Assembly (NCBI GenBank): GCA_050187175.1 | Contig: JBFWXS010000005.1 | Location: 91,542-155,541, forward strand | From: Zeimonas sp050187175 | GTDB taxonomy: Bacteria > Pseudomonadota > Gammaproteobacteria > Burkholderiales > Burkholderiaceae_E | Length of the DNA: 64,000 bases | Direction: 5' to 3' | Part shown: positions 17,241 to 26,164 of the stretch, one piece after another | How the letters are laid out: each line of letters starts with the position of its first letter | How positions within the stretch are numbered: the stretch's first letter is position 1 | Position numbers and translations under genes: made by a program | The notes under the pieces: model-generated | Database searches by the model: none | What the model saw: the letters and a program-made list of their open reading frames with translations, nothing else | What the model was told of the DNA's origin: nothing

Positions 17241-17418
17241 GGTAGCGGCAAGCCGTTGATTCAACGAGGAAAGCCTCTGAGTTGGGCAGCGATTCGGTGA
17301 CTTTTATCACAGTAGTGTAAAACTCACCGACCCTCACGCCCTGCCCGCCAACACTCCGCCAGGGCTCGAGACAGGGGCGGCCAAGGGGCCGCCGGTCAAG
17401 GAACCGCCGGGGCCCGAC

Positions 17419-17961
17419 TCAGATCGGATAGATCAGCGAATTCGGAATCAGCTCGGTGTCGAACACGACGTGCTTGAGCGCGAACGACCAGTCGCCGCCC
17501 GTGCGCACCAGCTCGTCCAGATGCCGGCCGACGCTGAGCAGGTCGGTGGGTTGGTGCAAGTGGGTGCGGAACACCGCATAGTTCGCCTCCACCGAGACGC
17601 GCACTGCGCGGCCGCCTTGTTCGTCGAGAATCGCTCGTATCCGCGGCGGGCCGATCACCTGCCGCTGGTAGTAAGGCGCGTGGAACAGCGTGTCGCGTAT
17701 CGCGTGTATGCGGTCGCGGAGCATGCCCACTCCCTCCAGCGCGATCGTGGCCAGCGGCAGTCCGCGCTCGTGGTTCTCGCGCGGCTGCACCGTGTAGCGG
17801 CAGTCGTCCACGAACAGCGTCACCCAGTCGTCAAAGCGGCGTTCGTCGAGCGCGGCGGCGTAGTCGGCGTAGAGCCGGGCCACCGCGGCCGCGCCGTCGG
17901 CATCCAGAGCCAGGCTGCGCGCGCCGGCGGCTGCCCGTGCCAGGGGTTCGTTCACGCCCAT
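17419..17961 (-). CDS. Aromatic-ring-hydroxylating dioxygenase, small (beta) subunit
   Basis: 180 aa, NTF2-like fold of the ring-hydroxylating dioxygenase beta family. Recognisable parts are YADYAAALDERRFDDWVTLF, the DDCRYTVQPRENHERGLPLA stretch and the C-terminal DWSFALKHVVFDTELIPNSL(IYPI). It assembles with the Rieske alpha subunit into the oxygenase and has a structural rather than catalytic role. The gene begins at ATG 17961, two bases after the stop of the alpha gene, so the two are translationally linked. No ferredoxin or reductase gene follows; downstream is the PEP-CTERM gene. Confidence 0.9.
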   Translation of the reverse strand: MGVNEPLARAAAGARSLALDADGAAAVARLYADYAAALDERRFDDWVTLFVDDCRYTVQPRENHERGLPLATIALEGVGMLRDRIHAIRDTLFHAPYYQRQVIGPPRIRAILDEQGGRAVRVSVEANYAVFRTHLHQPTDLLSVGRHLDELVRTGGDWSFALKHVVFDTELIPNSLIYPI

Positions 17962-17963
17962 CT

Positions 17964-19223
17964 TCAGACCTCCATCACACGACGCCAGTAGGCCGTCATG
18001 CCCCGGATCAGCGTCTCGGTGACCATGTGATCGGTGTCGCCGACCTCGCGCCCGCCCAGCGCGCTGATCGTGCGGCCCGCCGGATCCTGCGTAAAGCCCT
18101 GCTGCGACATCTCGACCACCTCGCCGTCGTCGGCCGACACGAAGCCGGCGGGCCCGAACAGGTTCGCCTGCCGCAGCCGGCGGCGCGTCATCTCCGGCGT
18201 GTCGTCGGCGAAACCGAAGTGGGTCCAGACGAAATCGAACTGGCCGGGACCGCGCGGCAGGATGTGCCGCGTCGACAGCGAGTTGACCTGCTGCTGGATG
18301 ATCAGCGACGGGAACAGCGTGATCATCGTCACCGTCGGACCATTCCACCAAGCCTCCGGAACCACGTCCAGCAGTCGATCGTCGTTGAGCTTCAGCGTCT
18401 CCTTGAAGCTGGTCACGCCCTGCGTCACTTCCGACTTGCCGCCGTCGTTGCGGCGCGAAATCATCACTGCGTGGCGGCCATGCTCGTCGAGTACCATCTG
18501 CGAGCGTTGATCGGCGCGCCACAGGCCGAAGGTGACGAACCAGGTGTGCAGCAGCCCCGGGTGGTACGGATCCTTGATGTTCTCCTGCATCAGCTTCCAG
18601 TTGCCGGGGATGCGCTGGCGCGAGTAGCCGAGCAGCGTCAGCTCGCGGCCCTCGAAGATGCGGTCGATCCAGGGCCTCACCTTCGGTCCGATCGCATCGG
18701 CCAGCGGCTCGACCTCGTGGTCGAACGAGGCGAAGACCAGCCCGTGCAGCGTTTCGACGCGCAGCTGCGTCAGCCCATGCTCGGCCGTCTTGAAATCGGC
18801 CGGCATTCCGCCCTGCATATAGGGCTTGCCGTCGCGCATCGTCTTCACGCCGCGGCGGAACGGCACGCCCATCAGATTGCCCTTCAGGTCGTAGTTCCAC
18901 TGATGGTACGGACAGACGAATTCCTTCGCATTGCCGTGCTCGCTACGACAGAAGCGCACGCCGCGATGCGCGCAATGGTTCTCGACGACGTTGATGCCGC
19001 CGTCGGGGTCACGCACCATGATCACCGAGCGTTCGCCGATCCAGGTGGTGCGGTAGTCGCCGGGGTTCGGAACTTCACAGGCCAGCCCGACGTAGTTCCA
19101 ATGACCGGCATAGAAGATCCGTTCGAGCTCGCGACGGTAGACGCCGGCGTCGGTATAGACGCGGTAGGGAACGCGGTCGATCTGGCCTTCGGGCCAGTCC
19201 AGCGACGGCATGGCGGCCTGCAT
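17964..19223 (-). CDS. Aromatic-ring-hydroxylating oxygenase, Rieske (alpha) subunit
   Basis: 419 aa from ATG 19223 (MQAAMPSLDWPEG), preceded by GAGGAGA. The Rieske [2Fe-2S] ligands are C84-x-H86 (NHCAHRG) and C104-x2-H107 (CPYHQW). The mononuclear iron site is ENIKDPYHPGLLH, with D218, H221 and H226. The region after it resembles the salicylate 5-hydroxylase (NagG) / anthranilate dioxygenase (AndAc) branch, so an aromatic acid is the likely substrate; this is inference. Together with the beta subunit it needs a ferredoxin and reductase supplied from elsewhere. Divergent LysR gene upstream is the probable regulator. A longer open frame to 19547 runs antisense into that regulator and is rejected. 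Confidence 0.92.
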   Translation of the reverse strand: MQAAMPSLDWPEGQIDRVPYRVYTDAGVYRRELERIFYAGHWNYVGLACEVPNPGDYRTTWIGERSVIMVRDPDGGINVVENHCAHRGVRFCRSEHGNAKEFVCPYHQWNYDLKGNLMGVPFRRGVKTMRDGKPYMQGGMPADFKTAEHGLTQLRVETLHGLVFASFDHEVEPLADAIGPKVRPWIDRIFEGRELTLLGYSRQRIPGNWKLMQENIKDPYHPGLLHTWFVTFGLWRADQRSQMVLDEHGRHAVMISRRNDGGKSEVTQGVTSFKETLKLNDDRLLDVVPEAWWNGPTVTMITLFPSLIIQQQVNSLSTRHILPRGPGQFDFVWTHFGFADDTPEMTRRRLRQANLFGPAGFVSADDGEVVEMSQQGFTQDPAGRTISALGGREVGDTDHMVTETLIRGMTAYWRRVMEV

Positions 19224-19353
19224 CTGGGGTCTCCTCGCAGTGAATCCGAACCCTAGCCTAAGCCCGGCGAGGCCATTCTCCAAGCAAATCGGATAATCTT
19301 CTCCATTTACGATGGTGATGATGAGAGCGCATCTTGATGATGGAAGCATGTCG

Positions 19354-20367
19354 ATGAGCGGCGCCGATCCGCTGCTGACGGAACTCGACCTGAACCTGCT
19401 GCGCGTGCTGGTCGCCGTCGACGCGAGCCGGCATGTCACCTTGGCCGCCGACCGGCTCGGCATCACACAGTCAGCGGTCAGCAACGCGCTGTCGCGCTTG
19501 CGCCGCCACTGCGGCGACGAGCTGTTCGTGCGAACGCCGCAAGGCATGGCGCCGACTCCGCTCGGCGAATCGCTGGCGGCATCGGCGCGTCAGGCGCTGT
19601 CGAGCCTGTCGTCGACACTGACCGCCGGTCTCGCCTTCGAGCCGCGGCATTCGACCCGGCAGTTCACGATCCGCATGACCGACATCGGCGAGATCGTGTT
19701 CCTGCCGGCGCTGCTGGATGCCTTCGCGCAGCAGGCGCCCGGCGCGAACCTGCGCACCGTGTCGCTGTCGTCCGGCGATACGACCGCCGCGCTGGCCGAC
19801 GGCTCGGTCGAGCTGGCGATCGGCTTTCTGCCCGAGCTGCGCGCCGGGTGGTTCCAGCAGCGGCTGTTCGAGCAGCAGTACGTCGTGCTGATGCGCGCCT
19901 CGCATCCGTTGGCGGCGCGCCGTGTCAGCGCGCGCCAGTTCGCCGCCGCCGAGCACCTGGTGATCGAGTCGCCGGGTTCCGGCCACGGGATCGCCGACGC
20001 GGCCATCGAACGGCTGGGCGTGCAGCGCCGCACCCGGCTGCGCACCCCCGATTTCCTGGGTGCGGCGATGCTGATCGCGCGCAGCGAGCTGATCGCCACC
20101 GTGCCGCACAAGCTCGCCGAAGCAGCGGCGCGGCAGCTGCCGCTGGCCTGGTGCCGGCACCCGCTGAGCCTGCCGCGATTCACGATCCTGCAGTACTGGC
20201 ATCCGCGTTCACATCGCGACGCCGGGCATCGCTGGCTGCGCGAGCTGATCGCCGGCCAGTTCGTCGAGCCGCCGGCGCCGGAGCCGCGCCACACGGCGGA
20301 CCCGAGCGCACCGATCCGCCGAATCTCGGCGGCGAGCAGATCGAGGTCTTCGCGCCGCGTGCGGTGA
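19354..20367 (+). CDS. LysR-family transcriptional regulator
   Basis: 337 aa from ATG 19354, which has GGAAG seven bases upstream; in-frame ATGs at 19348 and 19312 are possible. Typical LysR N terminus: LDLNLLRVLVAVDASRHVTL, then the helix-turn-helix AADRLGITQSAVSNALSRLR. The C-terminal effector domain follows, in the NahR/NodD-like style (FTIRMTDIGEIVFLPALLDA). A basic Ser/Arg-rich tail of about 25 residues extends beyond the usual end. It is divergent from the Rieske oxygenase operon and probably activates it in response to an aromatic inducer. TTCTCCA is repeated in the spacer (about 19276 and 19300). Confidence 0.88.
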   Translation: MSGADPLLTELDLNLLRVLVAVDASRHVTLAADRLGITQSAVSNALSRLRRHCGDELFVRTPQGMAPTPLGESLAASARQALSSLSSTLTAGLAFEPRHSTRQFTIRMTDIGEIVFLPALLDAFAQQAPGANLRTVSLSSGDTTAALADGSVELAIGFLPELRAGWFQQRLFEQQYVVLMRASHPLAARRVSARQFAAAEHLVIESPGSGHGIADAAIERLGVQRRTRLRTPDFLGAAMLIARSELIATVPHKLAEAAARQLPLAWCRHPLSLPRFTILQYWHPRSHRDAGHRWLRELIAGQFVEPPAPEPRHTADPSAPIRRISAASRSRSSRRVR

Positions 20368-20404
20368 TTGCACAGCGGCGCGCCTGAACCGCTGCCGGCC
20401 GGCC

Positions 20405-21094
20405 TCAGCCGCCGGGACCGCCGCGGACGCGATACCCCAGCCCGGCCAGCCGCTGCAGATCGGCCGGCGTGTCGACGTCGAAGACGAAGTGATCGTTCGG
20501 CGCCTCGACCCTGTGAACGCGCTGCGGCTGCGCATCCAGGAAGCCGCGCACCGAAGCTGCGGCGAGCATCGCGTCGCGCAGCGCGGCATCGAAGACCACC
20601 GGATTGCCGCGCTGCGCGCCGCGGCAAGGCACCAGCGCCGAACCCGGCGGCAGGCGGCGCCACTGCGCGAGCAGCCAGCGCAGATCCTCGTCGTCGAGCA
20701 GCGGCTGGTCGCCCAGCATGATCAGGACCGCATCGAGCGCCGGACTCAGCGCATGCAGGCCGGCCACGACCGAAGCCGGCTGCTCCAGCCCTGCAGCGAC
20801 ACGGCACCAGCGCGGAGGTGGAGGCGGCAGCGGCGGCTGCCTGCGCGCAGCTTCCGCGCCTGACCCGGCCAGGGCCTGCGCGACCGCGGCTTCGACTTCG
20901 TCCGCGTCCCGACCCAGCACGACTACCCAATCGTCGGGCGCAAACCGGGCCAGCGCGCGCGCGGCGCGCGCGATCATCGGTTCGCCGTCGACGCTGAGCA
21001 GCAGCTTATTTGGTCCGCCCATCCGGCTGGCGCGGCCGGCCCCCAGCAGGACGGCCCCCACCCGGGGCGAGGAAACCGGTGAGTCATCGCTCAT
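20405..21094 (-). CDS. MobA/MocA-like molybdenum cofactor nucleotidyltransferase
   Basis: 229 aa. The glycosyltransferase-A-type nucleotide-binding motif LGAGRASRMGGPNKLLL is at about 17-33 and GDQP at about 127-130, as in MocA/MobA-like proteins that attach CMP or GMP to molybdopterin. The MGGPNK spelling is nearer the MocA/NTP_transf_3 group associated with xanthine-dehydrogenase-type enzymes. A proline run (PPLPPPPP) occupies a surface loop near residue 90. It starts 30 bp downstream of the ABC ATPase gene on the same strand and may share its transcript. No xanthine-dehydrogenase-like gene lies near. Confidence 0.75.
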   Translation of the reverse strand: MSDDSPVSSPRVGAVLLGAGRASRMGGPNKLLLSVDGEPMIARAARALARFAPDDWVVVLGRDADEVEAAVAQALAGSGAEAARRQPPLPPPPPRWCRVAAGLEQPASVVAGLHALSPALDAVLIMLGDQPLLDDEDLRWLLAQWRRLPPGSALVPCRGAQRGNPVVFDAALRDAMLAAASVRGFLDAQPQRVHRVEAPNDHFVFDVDTPADLQRLAGLGYRVRGGPGG

Positions 21095-21123
21095 GCCGCA
21101 AGCTTAGGGCAAAACGTCCCGGC

Positions 21124-21178
21124 TCAGCTCCAGCTCCAGCGCCAGCTCCAGCTCCGGCTCAGCTCCAGCTCCGGCGCG
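21124..21178. repeat. AGCTCC-type hexamer repeats at the 3' end of the ABC ATPase gene
   Basis: The last 18 codons are encoded by imperfect repeats of CAGCTC/CAGCGC. The reading frame enters the array and stops just inside it, so the encoded Ser/Trp/Arg tail is probably dispensable. Confidence 0.7.
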
Positions 21179-22740
21179 GCGGCCAGCAAGGCCTTGGTGT
21201 ACGGATGGGCCGGCGCATCGAACACCTGGTCGCGGCCGCCCTGCTCGACGATGCGGCCCTGCTGCATCACGACGACGCGATCAGCCAGCTGCTCGACCGC
21301 TGCCAGATCGTGCGAAATGAACAGGCAGGCGAAGCCGTGCTGACGCTGCAAAGCCTTGAACAGCGCCAGGATCTGTTTCTGGATGGTCATGTCCAGCGCC
21401 GACACCGGCTCGTCGGCCACCACGAAGCGCGGCCGGCGCACGATGGCACGAGCGATCGCGATGCGCTGGCGCTGGCCGCCCGACAGCTGATGCGGGTAGC
21501 GCTCGCCGAACTGCGCGAGTCCCACCTCGTCCAGCACTTGCGCTGTCCGCTTGCGCCGCGCCTCGGCGTCCATGTCCGGTACGAGGCGCAAGGGCTCGGC
21601 GACGATCTCGGACACGCGCATGCGCGGATCCAGCGATGAATAGGGGTCCTGGAACACCAGCTGGCAGGCCAGGCGGAACGGCTGCAGCGCGCGACCGCTC
21701 GCCTGCCGCAGATCCCGGCCGTCGAAGCGGATGGCGCCGTCGCTGGCCGGCACCAGCCGCAGCATCGCGCGGCCCAGCGTCGTCTTGCCCGAGCCGCTGC
21801 CCCCGACCAGCGCCACCGTTTCGCCGGGATGCACGGCCAGCGTGACATCGTCGACCGCCTTGACCAGCTGCGGCGGCTTGAACCAGCCCTGTCGCCCGCG
21901 GAACGTGACGCTGAGCCGCTCGGCGACGATCACCGGCGGGCCCTGTGCGGCGACGGTCGGCTCGGCCCCGCGCCTCGGCAAGGCCTCGACCAACGCGCGC
22001 GTATAGGCCTCGCGCGGCCGGCTCAGCAGCTCGCGCGATGCGCCGGCCTCGACGATCCGTCCCTGCTGCATGACCACCGCCCGCTGCGTATAGCGCGCGA
22101 CCAGTCCGAGGTTGTGCGTGATCAGCACCACCGCCGCGCCCTGTTCGCGCGCCAGCTCGGTCATCAGATCGAGCACCTCGCGCTGGATCAGCGTGTCCAG
22201 CGCCGTGGTCGGTTCATCGGCGATCAGCAGCTTGGGCGACAGCAGCATCACCGACGCGATCATGATGCGCTGGCGCATGCCGCCCGAGTACTCGTGCGGA
22301 TACGCGCGCAGGCAGCGTTCGCCGCCGTGGATGCCGACGCGATCGAGCATGGCCAGGCAGCGCCAGCGCACTTCGTCGGCGGACAGCCGCTTGTGCAGCC
22401 GCAGAGCCTCACCCATCTGCGCACCGATGCTCAACGCCGGATTCAGCGAGGTCATCGGCTCCTGGAAGATCATGCCGAGCACAGGGCCGCGCAGCGAACG
22501 CAGTTCGGCCTCGGCGGCGCGCGTCAGCTCGCGCCCCTGCACCGCTATCGAACCGCCGGCCTGCCGCACGCCCGGCGGCAGCAAGCCCAGTACCGCGCGG
22601 CCGGTCAGGCTCTTGCCGCTTCCCGATTCGCCGACCAGCGACAGGAACTCGCCGGGCGCCACCGACAGCGATACGCCGTCGACGACGCAGCGGTCGCCCG
22701 CCTCGATGCGCAGCTCGCGGACGTCGAGCACCGGTCTCAT
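21124..22740 (-). CDS. Dipeptide/oligopeptide ABC transporter ATP-binding protein (fused DppD-DppF type)
   Basis: 538 aa with two complete ATPase domains in one chain, as in YejF/GsiA. Domain 1 has Walker A GESGSGKS 37-44, signature YSGGMRQR 151-158 and Walker B LLIADEP. Domain 2 has Walker A GGSGSGKT 313-320, signature LSGGQRQR 419-426 and Walker B FVVADEP. The C terminus ends in an odd run of R/S/W residues (RSWSWRWSWS) encoded by hexamer repeats of AGCTCC type at 21124-21178. It overlaps the upstream permease stop by 4 bp and is the last transporter gene of the operon. Confidence 0.92.
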   Translation of the reverse strand: MRPVLDVRELRIEAGDRCVVDGVSLSVAPGEFLSLVGESGSGKSLTGRAVLGLLPPGVRQAGGSIAVQGRELTRAAEAELRSLRGPVLGMIFQEPMTSLNPALSIGAQMGEALRLHKRLSADEVRWRCLAMLDRVGIHGGERCLRAYPHEYSGGMRQRIMIASVMLLSPKLLIADEPTTALDTLIQREVLDLMTELAREQGAAVVLITHNLGLVARYTQRAVVMQQGRIVEAGASRELLSRPREAYTRALVEALPRRGAEPTVAAQGPPVIVAERLSVTFRGRQGWFKPPQLVKAVDDVTLAVHPGETVALVGGSGSGKTTLGRAMLRLVPASDGAIRFDGRDLRQASGRALQPFRLACQLVFQDPYSSLDPRMRVSEIVAEPLRLVPDMDAEARRKRTAQVLDEVGLAQFGERYPHQLSGGQRQRIAIARAIVRRPRFVVADEPVSALDMTIQKQILALFKALQRQHGFACLFISHDLAAVEQLADRVVVMQQGRIVEQGGRDQVFDAPAHPYTKALLAAAPELELSRSWSWRWSWS

Positions 22741-23549
22741 CGATTCGCCATCCTCGGGTCGAGCCGGTCGCGCAGGCTGTCGCCCAGCAGGTTCACGCCC
22801 AGCAGCGTCAACGCGATGCAGGCGCCGGGCACGATGGACAGCCAGGGCGCGCTGTCCATGAACGGCCGGCTGGCGGCCAGCATGTTGCCCCAGGTCGGCG
22901 CCGGCGGCGGCACGCCCAGCCCGAGGAAGCTGAGTGCGCTCTCCGACAGCAGCACCCAGCCGAACATGCTGGTGGCCAGCACGACTATCGGCGAGACCAC
23001 GTTGGGCAGCACGTGGCGCGCCATGGTGTAGAGCTCGCCGTTGCCTATCATCCGCGACGCTTCGATGTACTCCTTCTCACGGATCGAGATGACGGCACCG
23101 CGCACCACCCGCACCACCGACGGCGCGTAGGCCAGGCCCAGCGCGATGACGATGCCCCACTTGTTCGGCCCAGTGATCGCCATGATGGCCAGCGCCAGCA
23201 GGATGCCGGGGAACGCGAGCAGCGCGTCGTTGACAGCCATCACGGCCCGGTCCGTCCAGCCGCGCATGAAGCCGGTGAACGCACCGAAGACGGTTCCCAG
23301 CGAGACAGCCAGCAGCACGGTGAGCAGCGCCACCAGCGCGCTGGCGGCCGCGCCGGCCATGATGCGACTGGTCACGTCGCGGCCGAACTCGTCGGTGCCG
23401 AACCAGTGCGCCGCCGACGGCGGCTGCAGCCGCAGGCGGACATTGACCTGCAGCGGATCGAACGGCGTCCAGGCCGCGGCCAGCAGCGCGACGAGCGCGA
23501 GCAGCGCCACCAGTCCGCCGCCGATGAGCGTATTGGCGCGCAGCTTCAT
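22737..23549 (-). CDS. Dipeptide/oligopeptide ABC transporter permease (DppC type)
   Basis: 270 aa from ATG 23549 (MKLRANTLIGGG). About six hydrophobic segments. The N-terminal TPFDPLQVNVRLRLQPPSAAHWFGTDEFGRDV is the OppC_N signature preceding the permease domain. The ATPase-contact loop EYIEASRMIGNGELYTMARHVLPN is near the C side. Start codon overlaps the stop of the upstream DppB-type gene (ATGA) and its stop overlaps the ATPase start in the same way. Confidence 0.93.
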   Translation of the reverse strand: MKLRANTLIGGGLVALLALVALLAAAWTPFDPLQVNVRLRLQPPSAAHWFGTDEFGRDVTSRIMAGAAASALVALLTVLLAVSLGTVFGAFTGFMRGWTDRAVMAVNDALLAFPGILLALAIMAITGPNKWGIVIALGLAYAPSVVRVVRGAVISIREKEYIEASRMIGNGELYTMARHVLPNVVSPIVVLATSMFGWVLLSESALSFLGLGVPPPAPTWGNMLAASRPFMDSAPWLSIVPGACIALTLLGVNLLGDSLRDRLDPRMANR

Positions 23550-24490
23550 TCGTAGGCCACGCGCGGGTCGAACAGCGGGTAGCACAAGTCGATGATCAGG
23601 TTGACGAGCACATAGATCAGCGCGGTGAACAGGAGGCAGCCCTGCACGACCGGATAGTCGCGAGCAAAGATGGAATCGACCAGCAGGCGCCCGAGCCCAG
23701 GCAGCGTGAACACCGTCTCGAGCACGGCGATGCCGCCCAGCAGATTGCCCAGGATCAGACCGATCAGCGTCAGCGTCGGCGCGAACGCGTTCGGAAACAC
23801 GTGCCGCGCCAGCACCGTGCGCTCGGGCAGACCCTTGGCGCGAGCGTGCGTGACGTACTCGAGCCGCAGCACTTCGATCGCGCTGGCACGCGCCATCCGC
23901 GCGATCACGCCGATCTCGATCAGCGTCAGCGTGACCACCGGCAGAACCAGGTAGGTCAGCGCCTGCCGCGCATCCTCGGCAAAGCTGACGTAACCCACCA
24001 CCGGCAGCCAGCCGAGCTCGACGCCGAACAGAAGCAGCAGCAGCAGGCCCAGCCAGAAGCTGGGAATCGACAGCAGCAGCGTCGCACCGGCGATCATCAG
24101 CAGATCACCGAGGCTGTCCTGCCGCCATGCCGCCAGCATGCCCAGCGGCACCGCGATGAGCCCGGCCAGCAGCACCGCGACCAGCACGATGGACGCGCTG
24201 ACCTGGAAGCGCTCCAGCAGCAGCGGCAGCACCGGTTCGCCGTTCGTGATCGATCTGCCCAGATCGCCGCCGCCTACCTGCCGCAGCCAGTGCACGAACT
24301 GCGCCGGCAGCGGCTGGTCCAGCCCGAGGCGCATGCGCTGCTCGGCGATCTCCTCGGTGCTGGCGGCATCTCCCAGCATCAGCTGCACCGGATCACCGGG
24401 CACCAGCCGGATCAGCACGAACACCGCCAGCGCCACCAGCAGCAGCGTGGGGATGGTGGCGAGCAGCCGCTTCAGGACATAGGCACCCAT
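23546..24490 (-). CDS. Dipeptide/oligopeptide ABC transporter permease (DppB type)
   Basis: 314 aa, ATG at 24490 (MGAYVLKRLLATIPTLL). N-terminal FVLIRLVPGDPVQLMLG and the loop VLRLEYVTHARAKGLPERTVLARHVFPNA are typical of DppB/OppB. Six transmembrane segments. It forms the channel together with the DppC-type subunit. It starts 25 bp after the substrate-binding protein gene. Confidence 0.94.
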   Translation of the reverse strand: MGAYVLKRLLATIPTLLLVALAVFVLIRLVPGDPVQLMLGDAASTEEIAEQRMRLGLDQPLPAQFVHWLRQVGGGDLGRSITNGEPVLPLLLERFQVSASIVLVAVLLAGLIAVPLGMLAAWRQDSLGDLLMIAGATLLLSIPSFWLGLLLLLLFGVELGWLPVVGYVSFAEDARQALTYLVLPVVTLTLIEIGVIARMARASAIEVLRLEYVTHARAKGLPERTVLARHVFPNAFAPTLTLIGLILGNLLGGIAVLETVFTLPGLGRLLVDSIFARDYPVVQGCLLFTALIYVLVNLIIDLCYPLFDPRVAYE

Positions 24491-24515
24491 GCCGTGGGAT
24501 CGCCGCGGCGCCCGC

Positions 24516-26144
24516 TCAGTTCAGCTTCACGCCCCAGAACCGCGGCTGCGCCGTGGCCCAGGGCTTGTAGCCGCTGACGCTCTTGCGATAGCCGACGATG
24601 TCGGTGCCGTTGTACAGAACTATCATCGGTACGTCTTCGATGAACTTCTCGTGCAGCTTGTCGATCAGCGCCTGCCGCTTGGCACGGTCGTTGACGACCA
24701 TGGCCTCGGCCAGCAGCTGCTGCGCCTCCGGTGAATCCCAGACCTTGCGCGGCTGCCGCGCCTTGGGGCCGGACAGCATCTCGAAGCTCAGCGCCGGATC
24801 CAGGCGCGCCGAGTACGGAAAGGACATGGCCTGGTAGTCGCCCTTGTTGTAGCGGTCCAGCTGCGTGGCCCAGTCCACGACCTCGATCTCGATGCGCAGG
24901 CCGGCCTGCTGCGCCATGCCCTGCGCCAGCACCGCCGCGTCGAAGGTGCTCTGATAGCGCTTGTTCGCCAGCAGCTTGATCGGCTGCCCCTTGTAGCCGG
25001 CCTCGGCCAGCAGCTTGCGGGCCGCCGCCGGATCGGGCGTGAAGCCCTTCGCCTGCACCGGCCCGTAGTACGAACTCGCCAGCGGGATCGGCGAATGGTT
25101 CAGCTTCGACGTCCCCTGCGTGATGGCCTCGACTATCTGCGCCGAGTCGATCGCCAGCGCGATGGCGCGGCGCACGCGCACGTCCTGCAGCAGCGGATCC
25201 TTGGTCTGGAACAGGATACCGTTCAGGTTCATCGTCGGCGCCAGCTCGATAGCCAGCGCCGGGTTCCTGCGCAGCTCGGCCAGATCGGAAGCCGACAGAT
25301 CGGGCACGATGTCGACCGCGCCGGATACCAGCGCGGCCTTGGCCGCGGCCGCGTCCGGAATGATGACGAAGCGCACCTTGTCGACCAGCGCCTGCTTGCC
25401 GCCGGTATTGCCGTCGCGCGGCCCGCTGCGTCCCACGTAGCCGTCGAAGCGCTGCAGCTCGATGAACTGGCCCTTGCGCCACTCGCCGAGCTTGAACGGT
25501 CCGGTGCCGATCGGCGCCTGCCACTTGCCGTCGGGTCCCAGCGAGTCCTTGTGGACGATGCCGGAGCCGCCGCAGTCCGCGCGCGCCATATTGGTCAGCA
25601 CCAGCGCGCTGGGCTTGTCGAAGCGGAACACCACCGTGCTCGAGTCGGGTGCTTCCACCGCTTCGAGCTTGGCCTGGCCGCGGCCGTCGAATTCCGACAG
25701 ACAGCGCCACTGCGTGGCCGGATCCATGAAGCGCTTCCAGGCCCACAGAACGTCCTGCGCGCCGAGCGCGGCGCCGTTGTGGAACCTCACGCCCGAGCGC
25801 AGCTTGAACGTATAGGCCTTGCCGTCCGGCGACAGCTCTACCGTCTCGGCCAGCAGCGGGCCGACCGATGCATCCTCGCGAAAGGCCACCAGCCCCTCGA
25901 CGACGTGCGCGATCACCGCATCGGTATTGGCATCGCGATTGACGCCCGGATCGGTGCTGCGGATGTCGGCGTTCAGCGCCGTTCGCAGCGTGCCGCTCTG
26001 CGCGGCTGCCGCACCCGCGAGTGTCAGCGTGGCAGCGGCAGCGGCCGCCCAGACCAGCATCGTTCCGGACCGCCGCGCCTCAGCGCCGCGCAGCGCGTGC
26101 CGCCGTTCAAACCCGTGTGCTGCTGCATCGATTCGCTTGTTCAT
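24516..26144 (-). CDS. Periplasmic substrate-binding protein of a dipeptide/oligopeptide ABC transporter (SBP_bac_5)
   Basis: 542 aa from ATG 26144 (MNKRIDAAAHG). A twin-Arg-free, long n-region precedes the hydrophobic signal core (MLVWAAAAAATLTLAGAAAA). The mature protein is a cluster C (SBP_bac_5) protein: EGLVAFREDASVGPLLAETV, SPDGKAYTFKLRSGVRFHNG and PIGTGPFKLGEWRKGQFIEL are family landmarks. These proteins bind peptides or diverse amides, glutathione or opines. The frame extends upstream to 26312 but overlaps the C45 hydrolase gene in another frame, so the ATG 20 bp after the hydrolase stop is used. Operon neighbours suggest the ligand is the substrate of that hydrolase. Confidence 0.92.
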   Translation of the reverse strand: MNKRIDAAAHGFERRHALRGAEARRSGTMLVWAAAAAATLTLAGAAAAQSGTLRTALNADIRSTDPGVNRDANTDAVIAHVVEGLVAFREDASVGPLLAETVELSPDGKAYTFKLRSGVRFHNGAALGAQDVLWAWKRFMDPATQWRCLSEFDGRGQAKLEAVEAPDSSTVVFRFDKPSALVLTNMARADCGGSGIVHKDSLGPDGKWQAPIGTGPFKLGEWRKGQFIELQRFDGYVGRSGPRDGNTGGKQALVDKVRFVIIPDAAAAKAALVSGAVDIVPDLSASDLAELRRNPALAIELAPTMNLNGILFQTKDPLLQDVRVRRAIALAIDSAQIVEAITQGTSKLNHSPIPLASSYYGPVQAKGFTPDPAAARKLLAEAGYKGQPIKLLANKRYQSTFDAAVLAQGMAQQAGLRIEIEVVDWATQLDRYNKGDYQAMSFPYSARLDPALSFEMLSGPKARQPRKVWDSPEAQQLLAEAMVVNDRAKRQALIDKLHEKFIEDVPMIVLYNGTDIVGYRKSVSGYKPWATAQPRFWGVKLN

Positions 26145-26164
26145 GGCTCCCCCGCCCGCATGGC

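Noticed and set aside
19224..19547. Long N-terminal extension of the Rieske alpha subunit
   Set aside because: It is antisense to the start of the LysR gene. ATG 19223 has a good ribosome-binding site and gives the family N terminus.
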